From Flavobacterium sp. ov086 (lineage in GTDB: Bacteria; Bacteroidota; Bacteroidia; Flavobacteriales; Flavobacteriaceae), in the NCBI RefSeq assembly GCF_900187965.1, contig NZ_FZNL01000008.1:124001-188000 (forward strand): a stretch of DNA of 64,000 nt, given 5' to 3'. This document shows, one piece after another, positions 46,086 through 54,183 of the stretch (position 1 is its first letter; each line of letters starts with the position of its first letter). A program made the translations under genes and the position numbers. The notes beneath the pieces were generated by a model. The model did not search any database. It saw nothing but the letters and a program-made list of their open reading frames with translations, and was not told where the DNA came from.

Positions 46086-46589
46086 ATGGAATTCAAAGAA
46101 GCAAAAAATAAGTTTGTACAAACCTGGGGAGCATTAGGTTCTCAATGGGGAATTAATAAAACCATGGCGCAAATCCATGCTTTATTAATGGTCTCAAACG
46201 AAGCTGTTTCTATGGAAGACATTATGGACGAATTGCAAATTTCGCGCGGAAATGCCAGCATGAATCTTAGAGCTCTAATGGATTGGGGAATTGTCTATAA
46301 AGAATATAAGGCGGGAGAAAGAAGAGAGTTTTTTACTGCCGAAAAAGATCTTGACGAATTGGCTTCTAAAATTGCAAGAGAAAGAAGTAAAAGAGAAATT
46401 AAACCTGCTCTTAAAATTTTAAAAGAAGTTTCGACTATAGAAGCAAAAGATTCTGCTGAAGAAAAACACTTTGTAGATCAAACTACTAAATTGTATGACT
46501 TTGTTTTAAAAGCTGATAATATGTTAGATAAAATGACAGAATTCAATGAAAACTGGTTGGGACGTTTGGTTCTAAAAATCATGAAATAA
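46086..46589 (+). CDS. GbsR/MarR-type transcriptional regulator
   Basis: The 167-residue protein has an N-terminal winged helix, with MAQIHALLMVSNEAVSMEDIMDELQISRGNASMNLRALMDWGIVYKEYKAGERREFF giving the helix-turn-helix and wing. A C-terminal helical dimerisation segment follows. The layout is that of GbsR-like MarR relatives. The same AAACTTTC/GAAAGTTT palindrome occurs before this gene and the next two, which makes it the likely repressor of its own operon. The ligand is unknown. Confidence 0.88.
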   Translation: MEFKEAKNKFVQTWGALGSQWGINKTMAQIHALLMVSNEAVSMEDIMDELQISRGNASMNLRALMDWGIVYKEYKAGERREFFTAEKDLDELASKIARERSKREIKPALKILKEVSTIEAKDSAEEKHFVDQTTKLYDFVLKADNMLDKMTEFNENWLGRLVLKIMK

Positions 46590-46602
46590 AAAAATTTAAT
46601 TA

Positions 46603-46628
46603 AAACTTTCATTTTTTTCTGAAAGTTT
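46603..46628 (+). promoter_or_regulatory. AAACTTTC-N10-GAAAGTTT palindrome, copy 2
   Basis: The same arms and the same 10-base spacing as at 46035-46060, located 16 bp before the start of the second operon gene. No -7 box is obvious, so it may act as an operator or an RNA hairpin. Confidence 0.75.
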
Positions 46629-46644
46629 AAAACAATCAATAAAC

Positions 46645-46935
46645 ATGAAAACAATATTCAAAATAATCGAGATCATAAATATAGCGGCACTTATGTTTGT
46701 ATTATTTGGCGGTTACGGTTTACCTTTTACTGGCGGTTTACAAGTTTTGGCAGCAATTTTATTTGTTTTAATCTTCCCAAAAAACAAATTAATTTATATC
46801 TATTTTGCTTTAGTAATTCTCTTTTTTTCGTTTTGGGATGGTGGCTTTGGCTGGCTATTCGTAATTCCTATTTATCTAATATTTTTCCTAACCATAATTA
46901 TATACCATCAAAAAGCGAAATTATCAACTTCTTAA
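46645..46935 (+). CDS. small integral membrane protein
   Basis: A 96-residue, strongly hydrophobic protein with about three to four membrane helices (IINIAALMFVLFGGYGLPF, LQVLAAILFVLIFP, LIYIYFALVILFFSFW, WLFVIPIYLIFFLTIIIY). Family unknown. It lies between two of the palindromes in the regulator operon. Confidence 0.8.
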   Translation: MKTIFKIIEIINIAALMFVLFGGYGLPFTGGLQVLAAILFVLIFPKNKLIYIYFALVILFFSFWDGGFGWLFVIPIYLIFFLTIIIYHQKAKLSTS

Positions 46936-46989
46936 AAGCAGAATAAAAAAAATTAGCAGCAATTATTTCATCAAAATAAAATTCAATCA

Positions 46990-47019
46990 AAACTTTCCTT
47001 TTTTTATTACTGAAAGTTT
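46990..47019 (+). promoter_or_regulatory. AAACTTTC-N14-GAAAGTTT palindrome, copy 3
   Basis: The arms are the same as in the two upstream copies but the spacing is 14 bases. It ends 15 bp before the DUF2071 gene start. Confidence 0.7.
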
Positions 47020-47034
47020 AAAAATAACTAAATC

Positions 47035-48120
47035 ATGACCTTTACAACCTTACATAAAATCAACAAAATATTTTACTTCACAACTCTCGGGCTTTACCTT
47101 TTGGTATACTTTGGAATGTTATTTCAAATCGTTTTAGGAATTGTACAAATAACGATAGGAATTATTTTGCTTACAAAAATGAAAGAACTCAGCAAAGAAA
47201 AAAAGAGAAAAATTCTACTTTATTGGCTTTTAGTTTTTACAGCTTTTATCTTAATTCTATGCAGTTATACGCTAGAAAATGTTTTAGGAAATTTTCTTAT
47301 TATTTTTCTTTTTCCAATGTTAATAGCAACTTACTTTTATTTTCTAACAGCAAATATTACTTCTGATTCATTTCTAAATGCAGAATGGAGAAACTTAGCA
47401 CTTTTCAATTATGAAGTTGATGCTAAAATTTTAGAAAAATATATTCCCGTTGGTACTGAAATAGATTTGTGGAACAACAAATGTTATGTAAGTCTGGTTG
47501 GTTTCATGTTTAAAAACACAAAAGTTTTGGGAGTAAAAATTCCGTTTCATGTAAATTTTGAAGAAGTCAATTTAAGGTTCTACGTAAAACGTTTTGAAAA
47601 CGGAGAATGGAAACGTGGCGTAGTTTTCATCAAAGAAATTGTTCCAAAAAAAGCAATCACTTTTATTGCCAACACTTTATATCAGGAACATTATGAAACT
47701 CAGAAAATGAACCATAAAATTATTGAAGATGGTACCACACAAACTTTTGTTTATCAATGGAAAAACAAGGAACAGTGGAATACAATTGAGTTAGAAACGG
47801 AGAAAAAACCAACAGAAATTGAAGTAGATTCTGAAGCTGAATTCATAACAGAACATTATTTTGGTTATACCAAAATTGACGAAGAAAACACTTTTGAGTA
47901 TGAAGTTCAACATCCGAGATGGGAACAATTTAAAGTTCTAAATCATAAAATTGATGTTGATTTTCTGGGAAATTATGGTAACGACTTTGAGTTTTTAGAA
48001 ACTACTATTCCAACTTCAATTTTCCTTGCAAAAGGATCTGCAATTGAAGTAAAGAACAAATGCAAATTGGCAGAAATACAAATTCAAGAGAATCTTACCG
48101 CTACAATTAATAGTTATTAA
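47035..48120 (+). CDS. membrane protein with C-terminal DUF2071 domain
   Basis: Residues 1-115 hold about four membrane helices. The rest is a soluble DUF2071/YqjF-like domain (LNAEWRNLALFNYEVDAKILEKYIPVGTEIDLWNNKCYVSLVGFMF, FYVKRFENGEWKRGVVFIKEIVPK). The fusion of a membrane segment to DUF2071 is less common than the stand-alone domain. Function is unknown. It is the third gene of the regulator-led operon. Confidence 0.82.
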   Translation: MTFTTLHKINKIFYFTTLGLYLLVYFGMLFQIVLGIVQITIGIILLTKMKELSKEKKRKILLYWLLVFTAFILILCSYTLENVLGNFLIIFLFPMLIATYFYFLTANITSDSFLNAEWRNLALFNYEVDAKILEKYIPVGTEIDLWNNKCYVSLVGFMFKNTKVLGVKIPFHVNFEEVNLRFYVKRFENGEWKRGVVFIKEIVPKKAITFIANTLYQEHYETQKMNHKIIEDGTTQTFVYQWKNKEQWNTIELETEKKPTEIEVDSEAEFITEHYFGYTKIDEENTFEYEVQHPRWEQFKVLNHKIDVDFLGNYGNDFEFLETTIPTSIFLAKGSAIEVKNKCKLAEIQIQENLTATINSY

Positions 48121-48139
48121 TTTATAAAACGCAAAAATC

Positions 48140-48583
48140 ATGAATGCAGCTATACCAAATTGGTTAATAATTCTAAGTGGAATAGGCCAAATATTTACAG
48201 CTCTTATCTATCCATACATTCGTCATCAGGTTTTTGATTGGTATAATGATGTAAAACAACTTAAACCACTTAATCAGGAAATCGCAAAAACCTATGGAAG
48301 ATACATTCAGGGATTAAACTTTTGTTTTGGATTAATCGCAATTCTATTTACAAACGAGTTAAAAGAACAATCAGCTTTAGCGGTTGCATTAACTGGATTA
48401 ATTGCTTTGTATTGGGTTGGAAAAGTTGCGACTCAAATTGCTTATTATCCGATGTATCAAATTCCTCAAAAATTAATTTTCAAAGTAGGAAGTTACTTTA
48501 TGAATACACTATTTGTATTGTTTGCAACCGTAAATTCAGCATTGTTTCTTTATAACTTAATTGGACATTATAAACTACTTTAA
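48140..48583 (+). CDS. integral membrane protein
   Basis: A 147-residue protein with about four hydrophobic segments; family not recognised. It starts 19 bp after the DUF2071 gene and lies 2 bp from the next, so it belongs to the same operon. Confidence 0.8.
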   Translation: MNAAIPNWLIILSGIGQIFTALIYPYIRHQVFDWYNDVKQLKPLNQEIAKTYGRYIQGLNFCFGLIAILFTNELKEQSALAVALTGLIALYWVGKVATQIAYYPMYQIPQKLIFKVGSYFMNTLFVLFATVNSALFLYNLIGHYKLL

Positions 48584-48585
48584 TC

Positions 48586-48933
48586 ATGAATCTCAACATC
48601 ATTGGATATTTTATTTATCTCGGCATTACGATTTTCATCATTTTAAAAGTTGGAAAAATATGCTACAGAAACGGAAACATTTATGTTCTGGAATTGATTC
48701 CCAATCACGCTGATATCTGCCAGAAAATTAATCAGGTTTTGCTTTTAGCCTATTATCTTCTAAATATTGGTTATTGCGCGATGACTTTAATTTCCTGGCA
48801 AAAAATACAATCGTTCGCCAATCTTGTCGAAACTATCGGAATAAAAACGGCAATTATCATTTTTATCATTTCAATATTACATTACCTCAACATAATTATA
48901 TTAACCAAGTACATTCAAAAATTAATCAAATAA
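48586..48933 (+). CDS. integral membrane protein (paralog of the next gene)
   Basis: A 115-residue membrane protein with about three helices. It shares a pattern with the following gene (short helix, G-K-x-C/L-F-x-N-G-x-x-x-x-L-E/D stretch, ADICQKINQVLLLAYYLLNIGY vs AEATNKLFETGFYLLNIGF), so the two are probably tandem paralogs. Function unknown. Confidence 0.78.
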   Translation: MNLNIIGYFIYLGITIFIILKVGKICYRNGNIYVLELIPNHADICQKINQVLLLAYYLLNIGYCAMTLISWQKIQSFANLVETIGIKTAIIIFIISILHYLNIIILTKYIQKLIK

Positions 48934-48952
48934 CACTTTAAATTTAAATATC

Positions 48953-49339
48953 ATGGAAACTACAAAAATCTTAATTGGTTACGGAATCTATTTACCAATC
49001 GCTTTATTTCTTACATATTACGTTTCTAAAACGCTTTTCAAAAACGGAAAAATCTTTATGCTGGACATCTTCAAAGGACGAGAAGAAATTGCAGAAGCAA
49101 CCAATAAACTTTTTGAAACGGGATTCTATCTTTTAAATATTGGCTTTGCCTTAATGATCTTAGAACTTCAGTTAAGCCAGGACAGCTATCAGCAATTAAT
49201 TGAAAGATTAAGCTATAAAATTGGTGGATTTTCAATTTATCTTGGTATAATGTTATTCTTCAATTTATATTTCTTCTTCAGAGGAAAAAGAAAAGCTAAA
49301 GAAGCGCAACAAGAAGAAAGATTAGTTTTTAAAGCATAA
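48953..49339 (+). CDS. integral membrane protein, tandem paralog
   Basis: A 128-residue membrane protein with about three helices, a YLLNIGFALMILELQL core and a basic C-terminal tail (FFRGKRKAKEAQQEE). It resembles the preceding gene in its first half. Last of the four membrane-protein genes before the repeat spacer. Confidence 0.78.
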   Translation: METTKILIGYGIYLPIALFLTYYVSKTLFKNGKIFMLDIFKGREEIAEATNKLFETGFYLLNIGFALMILELQLSQDSYQQLIERLSYKIGGFSIYLGIMLFFNLYFFFRGKRKAKEAQQEERLVFKA

Positions 49340-49355
49340 TTTACTTAAAAGTTTT

Positions 49356-49444
49356 GCCACGAATTGCACGAATTATCACGAATTAATATTTGAAGCAGAT
49401 TTTACACATTTAAAAATTCGCGTAATTCGCGTAATTCGTGGCTA
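49356..49444. repeat. ccacgaatt repeats flanking a spacer
   Basis: GCCACGAATTGCACGAATTATCACGAATT faces AATTCGCGTAATTCGCGTAATTCGTGGC with an AT-rich centre. The words match those at 15072-15123 and 26461-26785. It separates the membrane proteins from the epimerase gene and could fold into a long hairpin. Confidence 0.8.
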
Positions 49445-49456
49445 AAAAAAAACACA

Positions 49457-50368
49457 ATGAAAAAACTCATAATCGCAGCCGGAACTGGTTTTCTAGGACA
49501 AGTTTTGGTCAATCATTTCAAAAATAAATTTGAAGAAATTGTAATTCTAACTCGAGGAAAATCTCAAACTATTGACGGAATTAAATATGTAAACTGGAAT
49601 GCAAAGACTTTTTCGGGTTGGGAAAAGGAATTAGAAAACGCAACGGTTTTAATTAATCTCGCAGGAAAATCTGTTGATTGCCGTTATACCAAAGAAAACA
49701 AAAAAGAAATTCTATTATCCCGAATTGAAAGTACAAAGGTTTTAAACCAAGCCGTCTTAAACTGCAAAAATCCTCCAAAACATTGGCTGAATTCGTCAAC
49801 TTCTACTATTTATCGTTTTTCTTTGGATAAAGAAATGGACGAAGTTAATGGCGAAATTGGAAATGATTTTTCTATAAACGTCGCGCTATCTTGGGAAAAA
49901 GCATTCTTTAAAACCGAAACTCCAAATACATTAAAAACTGCTTTAAGAACTTCAATTGTTCTTGGCAAAAAAGGCGGCGCTTTTATTCCGCTTAAAACTT
50001 TGGCAAAAATTGGTTTTGGAGGAAAACAAGGAAAAGGAAATCAGTTTGTAAGTTGGATTCATGAAGAAGATTTTGCAAATGCAATTGACTTTATCGTTCA
50101 AAAAGAAATAACCGGCGTTATAAATATTGTTTCTCCTAAACCTGTTTCTAATGTTGATTTCATGCAAAAACTCCGAAAAGCAATTGGTTTTCCTTTTGGT
50201 ATTCCGATGAATACTTTCTTATTGAAAATTGGATCTTTTTTCATTCGAACAGAACCCGAATTGGTTTTGAAAAGCAGAAATGTGATTCCGAAACGACTTT
50301 TAGAAAATGGATTTAAATTTAAGTTTGGAAACATTGACGAGGCTTTTAAAAAATTATTAAATAAATGA
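49457..50368 (+). CDS. TIGR01777-family NAD(P)-dependent epimerase
   Basis: A short-chain-dehydrogenase-like Rossmann protein of 303 residues. AAGTGFLGQVLVNHF opens it (nucleotide-binding loop), then LINLAGKSVDCRYTKENKKEI, WLNSSTSTIYRF, LRTSIVLGKKGGAF and GGKQGKGNQFVSWIHEEDFANAI are signatures of the TIGR01777/SulA-like epimerase family. In other bacteria it is often next to an SRPBCC gene, as here. Substrate unknown. Its stop overlaps the next start by 4 bases (ATGA). Confidence 0.9.
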   Translation: MKKLIIAAGTGFLGQVLVNHFKNKFEEIVILTRGKSQTIDGIKYVNWNAKTFSGWEKELENATVLINLAGKSVDCRYTKENKKEILLSRIESTKVLNQAVLNCKNPPKHWLNSSTSTIYRFSLDKEMDEVNGEIGNDFSINVALSWEKAFFKTETPNTLKTALRTSIVLGKKGGAFIPLKTLAKIGFGGKQGKGNQFVSWIHEEDFANAIDFIVQKEITGVINIVSPKPVSNVDFMQKLRKAIGFPFGIPMNTFLLKIGSFFIRTEPELVLKSRNVIPKRLLENGFKFKFGNIDEAFKKLLNK

Positions 50369-50751
50369 ATACGATTTTGATGTTAAGACATTGGATATTC
50401 ACATTATTATGCGGACCAATTATTTTCGCTATAATAAATGGATTTACATCTAATTGGAGTGCAAACAATTTTTATGGCTTTTTTCAACTCTATCCATTTG
50501 CAATAATACTAGGATTGCTTTTTTCATTGCCAACTTATATTTTTTATATGTTGATTTTTCTCCTTTTTAAAAACATAAAAATGATTTATGAAAGAATAAT
50601 TCTAGTCACAATTGTAATAATTGGCGTTTTTATAACAACAGCGCTCATCAATGGAATTGTGTGGTTTGACCTTGCCATATCTTATTCAATTTCATCGATT
50701 ATAGCAGGAATATTTTTTACAATGTATTTTAAAAATGAAACCGAATCATGA
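50365..50751 (+). CDS. integral membrane protein
   Basis: A 128-residue membrane protein with about four helices and no recognised family. ATGA overlaps at both ends link it translationally to the epimerase before and the SRPBCC gene after. Confidence 0.8.
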   Translation: MNTILMLRHWIFTLLCGPIIFAIINGFTSNWSANNFYGFFQLYPFAIILGLLFSLPTYIFYMLIFLLFKNIKMIYERIILVTIVIIGVFITTALINGIVWFDLAISYSISSIIAGIFFTMYFKNETES

Positions 50752-51209
50752 CAACTATTCACCTCACAACAAAAATAAAAGCACCAAAACAAATCGTCTT
50801 TGATGCTTCAAGAAATATTGATATTCATCAGCAATCTGCAAGTCCTTCAAAAGAAAAAGCAATTGCAGGCGTAAAATCAGGTTTGATCAATTTAAACGAA
50901 ACGGTAACCTGGCGTGGCAAACATTTTGGTTTTTATCTCACTCATAAAAGCAGAATTACCGCAATGGATTTCTACGATTATTTTGTAGATGAAATGGAAA
51001 AAGGAAAATTCAAATCGTTCAAACACGAACATTTTTTTGAAGAAGAGAACGGCATCACAATTATGAAAGACAAATTGCAATATGAAACTCCGTGTGGAAT
51101 CTTCGGGGAACTTTTTGACATTTTATTTTTAGAAAAACATCTTACCAACTTTCTTCTGGAACGAAATAAAGTTTTGAAAGAAGTATCAATGAATATCGCA
51201 ATTTCCTGA
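50748..51209 (+). CDS. SRPBCC-family protein
   Basis: A 153-residue START/SRPBCC-like protein: an N-terminal TTKIKAPKQIVFDASRNIDIHQQSA, a beta-sheet core (LNETVTWRGKHFGFYLTHKSRITAMDFYDYFVDEM) and a C-terminal helix. Small hydrophobic-ligand binding is the family property; the ligand is unknown. It closes the operon with the epimerase, a frequent pair. Confidence 0.85.
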   Translation: MTTIHLTTKIKAPKQIVFDASRNIDIHQQSASPSKEKAIAGVKSGLINLNETVTWRGKHFGFYLTHKSRITAMDFYDYFVDEMEKGKFKSFKHEHFFEEENGITIMKDKLQYETPCGIFGELFDILFLEKHLTNFLLERNKVLKEVSMNIAIS

Positions 51210-51219
51210 TTTGGGTTCT

Positions 51220-51774
51220 CTACTTAATAAACTCAACTGTGAATTTTGGATCCCAATAATAATAACCATATAACTCATGAGAATCGAATTTATCATTAAG
51301 AATATAAAGTGCAAAATACACAAAAACATCTTCTGTTCCTTCGTACCTTATTTTAGTACTATAGCAAGCTGAATTCTCTTCTTTAAAAACTGGAGGCAAA
51401 TAATTATATGAATCTGGATTAGGATGTGCAGCTTTAATTTTGGTAAAATACTGTCCAAATGGTGTAAAGATTATGTTTCCACCTCCATGCTCAACTTTGT
51501 ACATTAGCATTTTGGATTCCTCACAATTTTGTTGAATTGTGGTAGCCCTAAAATAAAAATCATCTGCAATTTTTGTTTTTAGACTTACATCTGCTGTTCC
51601 CTGCACTGAGATAATTTCTCTTGGATTATAAACAATCAAATGGTTGCCATTGTGATCTACTTTTTGAGCTTTATTAGGATCTGTATTTCGAGGATAATTT
51701 TTCTTAATATATTCAGCATTTATTACAAAAAGAACATCGATAGTTTCAGGACTAAATTTTAAATTTTCATTCAT
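51220..51774 (-). CDS. PixA/AidA-like inclusion-body protein
   Basis: The 184-residue protein (start MNENLKFSPETIDVLFVINAE, 14 codons after a longer possible ATG) has IDVLFVINAEYIKKNYPRNTDPNKAQKVDHN, LIVYNPREIISVQGTADVSLKTKIADD and FRATTIQQN. Those are features of the PixA/AidA family: inclusion-body proteins of insect-associated bacteria such as Xenorhabdus, and quorum-linked AidA of Burkholderia. Physiological role is unclear. It is not adjacent to the minus-strand island but lies on the same strand 5.5 kb away. Confidence 0.75.
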   Translation of the reverse strand: MNENLKFSPETIDVLFVINAEYIKKNYPRNTDPNKAQKVDHNGNHLIVYNPREIISVQGTADVSLKTKIADDFYFRATTIQQNCEESKMLMYKVEHGGGNIIFTPFGQYFTKIKAAHPNPDSYNYLPPVFKEENSACYSTKIRYEGTEDVFVYFALYILNDKFDSHELYGYYYWDPKFTVEFIK

Positions 51775-51948
51775 GATATATGTATTTTTATATATCAAAA
51801 CTAGATTAAACATCAAAATTGCTTAAAAGAAATGCCACAAAAAGCAAGTTTCATGTCATAACACAAATAAAACAAGTCGTGAAATTTTGGAGGAAACAAA
51901 TAAGGTTTTGAAAAGAGTTTCAGAAACAGATTTACTTTAGTTTAAAAC

Positions 51949-52386
51949 TCAATCATTATCCTGATCGTCAAAAATAATAACTTCATCTAATGCATCCTGA
52001 CTGTTTCTTTTATAAAACATTCTATACATTAAAAAGATAGAAAAAATATTAATTGTAAGATGTGCCATATAAATCCAGAAATTCATGGGAATCCAGATAT
52101 TATAAATCAATGTGGCAAAAATAGCTATAACAACCAACATGAATTTCTGATAGAATCGGACAAGTGATCCATTTATAAAAGCCAATGCCAAAATCACCAA
52201 TGCCACTAATCTGTTGAAAATACCAGCGAAAATAACGGAAAATCCACAAACAAAAATGGACATAAAAAGGTAAGATCCTATAATTAGCGGCCAAACAAAA
52301 CCCAGGAAAAACATCCAGCAAAAAAAGAATATAATGAACTGTAAGTTCGTGAATTTGAATCCAAAAAAAGAAACTTGTTTTTCCAT
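51949..52386 (-). CDS. small integral membrane protein
   Basis: A 145-residue protein with about four hydrophobic segments; the C-terminus is acidic (DEVIIFDDQDND). No family was recognised. It lies alone between the PixA-like and DUF1090 genes. Confidence 0.75.
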   Translation of the reverse strand: MEKQVSFFGFKFTNLQFIIFFFCWMFFLGFVWPLIIGSYLFMSIFVCGFSVIFAGIFNRLVALVILALAFINGSLVRFYQKFMLVVIAIFATLIYNIWIPMNFWIYMAHLTINIFSIFLMYRMFYKRNSQDALDEVIIFDDQDND

Positions 52387-52545
52387 GTGGTATATTTATT
52401 TTCAAATATAGTTTTAATAATTATCAGAATAAAAGATATTATCTCAAAAGTTAAACTGAACTTAAATCGATTGAAGAAGGATTAAAAAGTCAGAAATTAT
52501 CCCTATTTTCGAAAAATATATCCGAAATTATTAAAAATTAAAATT

Positions 52546-52944
52546 ATGACAATAAAGACTAAAATTTTATCGATAGCATTTTTCGCCATTTCTTTTATCG
52601 GATTTTCACAAAGTAATTGTAAAGATCTTAAAGGCTGCGAAAGAAAATTATGTGAATTAAATATCAAACTAACTTCTGCTAAAAAAGCCGGCAATCAAAA
52701 TCAAATAAAAGGAGTTGAAAATGCTATAGCTCAAACTAAAAAGAACTGTACCACAAAAACAGTTGCTACTGATCTTGACAAAAAAGTAAAAGAAAAACAA
52801 CAAAAAGTTACGGAAAGAACTAACGATTTGAACAAAGCTATTAAGGATAACGAAAGCAAAGAAAAAATCGACAAGAAAAGAAAGAAATTAGACGAAGCTA
52901 AGGCTGACTTGAATAAAGCTTTGGCGGAACAAAAAACGAAATAG
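52546..52944 (+). CDS. secreted DUF1090-like coiled-coil protein
   Basis: The signal peptide (ends SIAFFAISFIGFSQ) is followed by SNCKDLKGCERKLCELNIKLTSAKKAGNQNQIKGVENAIAQTKKNC, the DUF1090/YqjC layout with paired cysteines, and a long Lys/Glu-rich coiled coil. A periplasmic structural or chaperone-like role is plausible; the family function is unknown to me. Monocistronic. Confidence 0.8.
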   Translation: MTIKTKILSIAFFAISFIGFSQSNCKDLKGCERKLCELNIKLTSAKKAGNQNQIKGVENAIAQTKKNCTTKTVATDLDKKVKEKQQKVTERTNDLNKAIKDNESKEKIDKKRKKLDEAKADLNKALAEQKTK

Positions 52945-53016
52945 ATTATTTAGTTTTTTCTCGCAGATTTTACAGATTTAACGGATTTTATAAATGAGTT
53001 AGATTCATTTCAATTG

Positions 53017-53129
53017 CCTCCAGCTTTAGCTAGAAGTTAAAATTCATTTCAAAGTGGGTTTAGCCAAAAACATCAGGTTTGGCTAAACCCACTAATTTTA
53101 TATTTCATTCCTAGAGCTAAAGCTGGAGG
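53017..53129. repeat. nested inverted repeats after the DUF1090 gene
   Basis: The outer 15-bp pair CCTCCAGCTTTAGCT / AGCTAAAGCTGGAGG (53017-53031 and 53115-53129) encloses an inner 16-bp pair AGTGGGTTTAGCCAAA / TTTGGCTAAACCCACT (53053-53068 and 53078-53093). It has the same nested design as 23575-23723 but different sequence. Confidence 0.85.
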
Positions 53130-53241
53130 AAATTCAAAATTAATAATTCTCTTTTGAAAACCTTATTTCTTATTTTTACGATTTGCGTGAGAAATAGAAG
53201 CGGATAGCCCGGGGCGAACACGCCCGAAGAATGAAGCTTAT

Positions 53242-54048
53242 CTACAAAAAAACAATCATAAGCCACCAAAATATCGGAACACTTTCGACCCAGAAAGAAG
53301 TATAATATTTAGAGCGATTTGGGTTTGCAAAGGCAATAAAAAGCATCAAAGTGATTACCATTATTAAATTGATGAGAAGATCATGAAGATCAAATGTCAA
53401 AATTCCAACCACCCAAAACGGAACCATCAATGCAAAACCTAAGATTTTAGTTCGCTTAACGCCAATAGTCTGCGGAACGGTTTGTAAATGCGGGTCATCA
53501 TTTGCTAAATCTATTATCTCGAAAACTAAAATCAAGACAAAAACCAACACAAAACGCTGAATACATTTTACAAAAAAATTGGGAGTAAAAGGAATTTCGG
53601 CATTTATTATAGGTAAAACCAGCGTTGCTCCTACCCAACAAATTGCTACAATGTAAATTTTTACGCCTGCCCAATTTCGGGCATTTCTTCTATTTGGAAA
53701 AAACGGAAGTGTATAAAGTGCCGTTATAGCAAATATTCCGACAGAGACAATTTGGGTAATTTGTTTTAAATGGAAAAAATAATAGCCAACTAAAACCAGT
53801 GAAATAAAACTCAAAACGGCAATAATTTTCAGCTGAATTCCTATTGTTTTTTTCTTTACGCGAACTAAAGCATCGTATTTAACAAAATTATACCCCACAA
53901 TTGTTCCAAAAAAAACAAATAACGCCATTGGCTCATCATACTGAATATGAAACACATGAAACGTAATTCGCACGAGTGCGTAACACGATAAAGCCACATG
54001 AATACTGCTATTCAGGTAAAAATCTAATATCCGTTTTGATACTATCAT
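53242..54048 (-). CDS. UbiA-like integral membrane protein
   Basis: A 268-residue protein with seven to eight membrane helices. DLANDDPHLQTVPQTIGVKRTK matches the second UbiA prenyltransferase Asp motif (D-L-x-D...TxP-x-x-x-G). The first Asp-rich motif is degenerate (YNFVKYDALVRV), so catalysis is doubtful and the true substrate unknown. Convergence with the DUF1090 gene is separated by a repeat-rich spacer; it is divergent from gcvP. Confidence 0.72.
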   Translation of the reverse strand: MIVSKRILDFYLNSSIHVALSCYALVRITFHVFHIQYDEPMALFVFFGTIVGYNFVKYDALVRVKKKTIGIQLKIIAVLSFISLVLVGYYFFHLKQITQIVSVGIFAITALYTLPFFPNRRNARNWAGVKIYIVAICWVGATLVLPIINAEIPFTPNFFVKCIQRFVLVFVLILVFEIIDLANDDPHLQTVPQTIGVKRTKILGFALMVPFWVVGILTFDLHDLLINLIMVITLMLFIAFANPNRSKYYTSFWVESVPIFWWLMIVFL

Positions 54049-54144
54049 ACCTCAAATCTAATCAATTATTAACAAATCAACTCTTTAGTTGTAAATTTCA
54101 TAAAAAATGAAGTTAAAAATGCCAATTAAATTATTAATAATACT

Positions 54145-54152
54145 TAATTTTG
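54145..54152 (+). promoter_or_regulatory. candidate -7 box (TAATTTTG) for gcvP
   Basis: TAATTTTG matches the TAnnTTTG consensus and lies 31 bp before the gcvP start. There is no good -33 TTTG at the expected distance, so this is low confidence. Confidence 0.4.
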
Positions 54153-54183
54153 CGCGACAAAAAAACAACACTATTACAACTAT

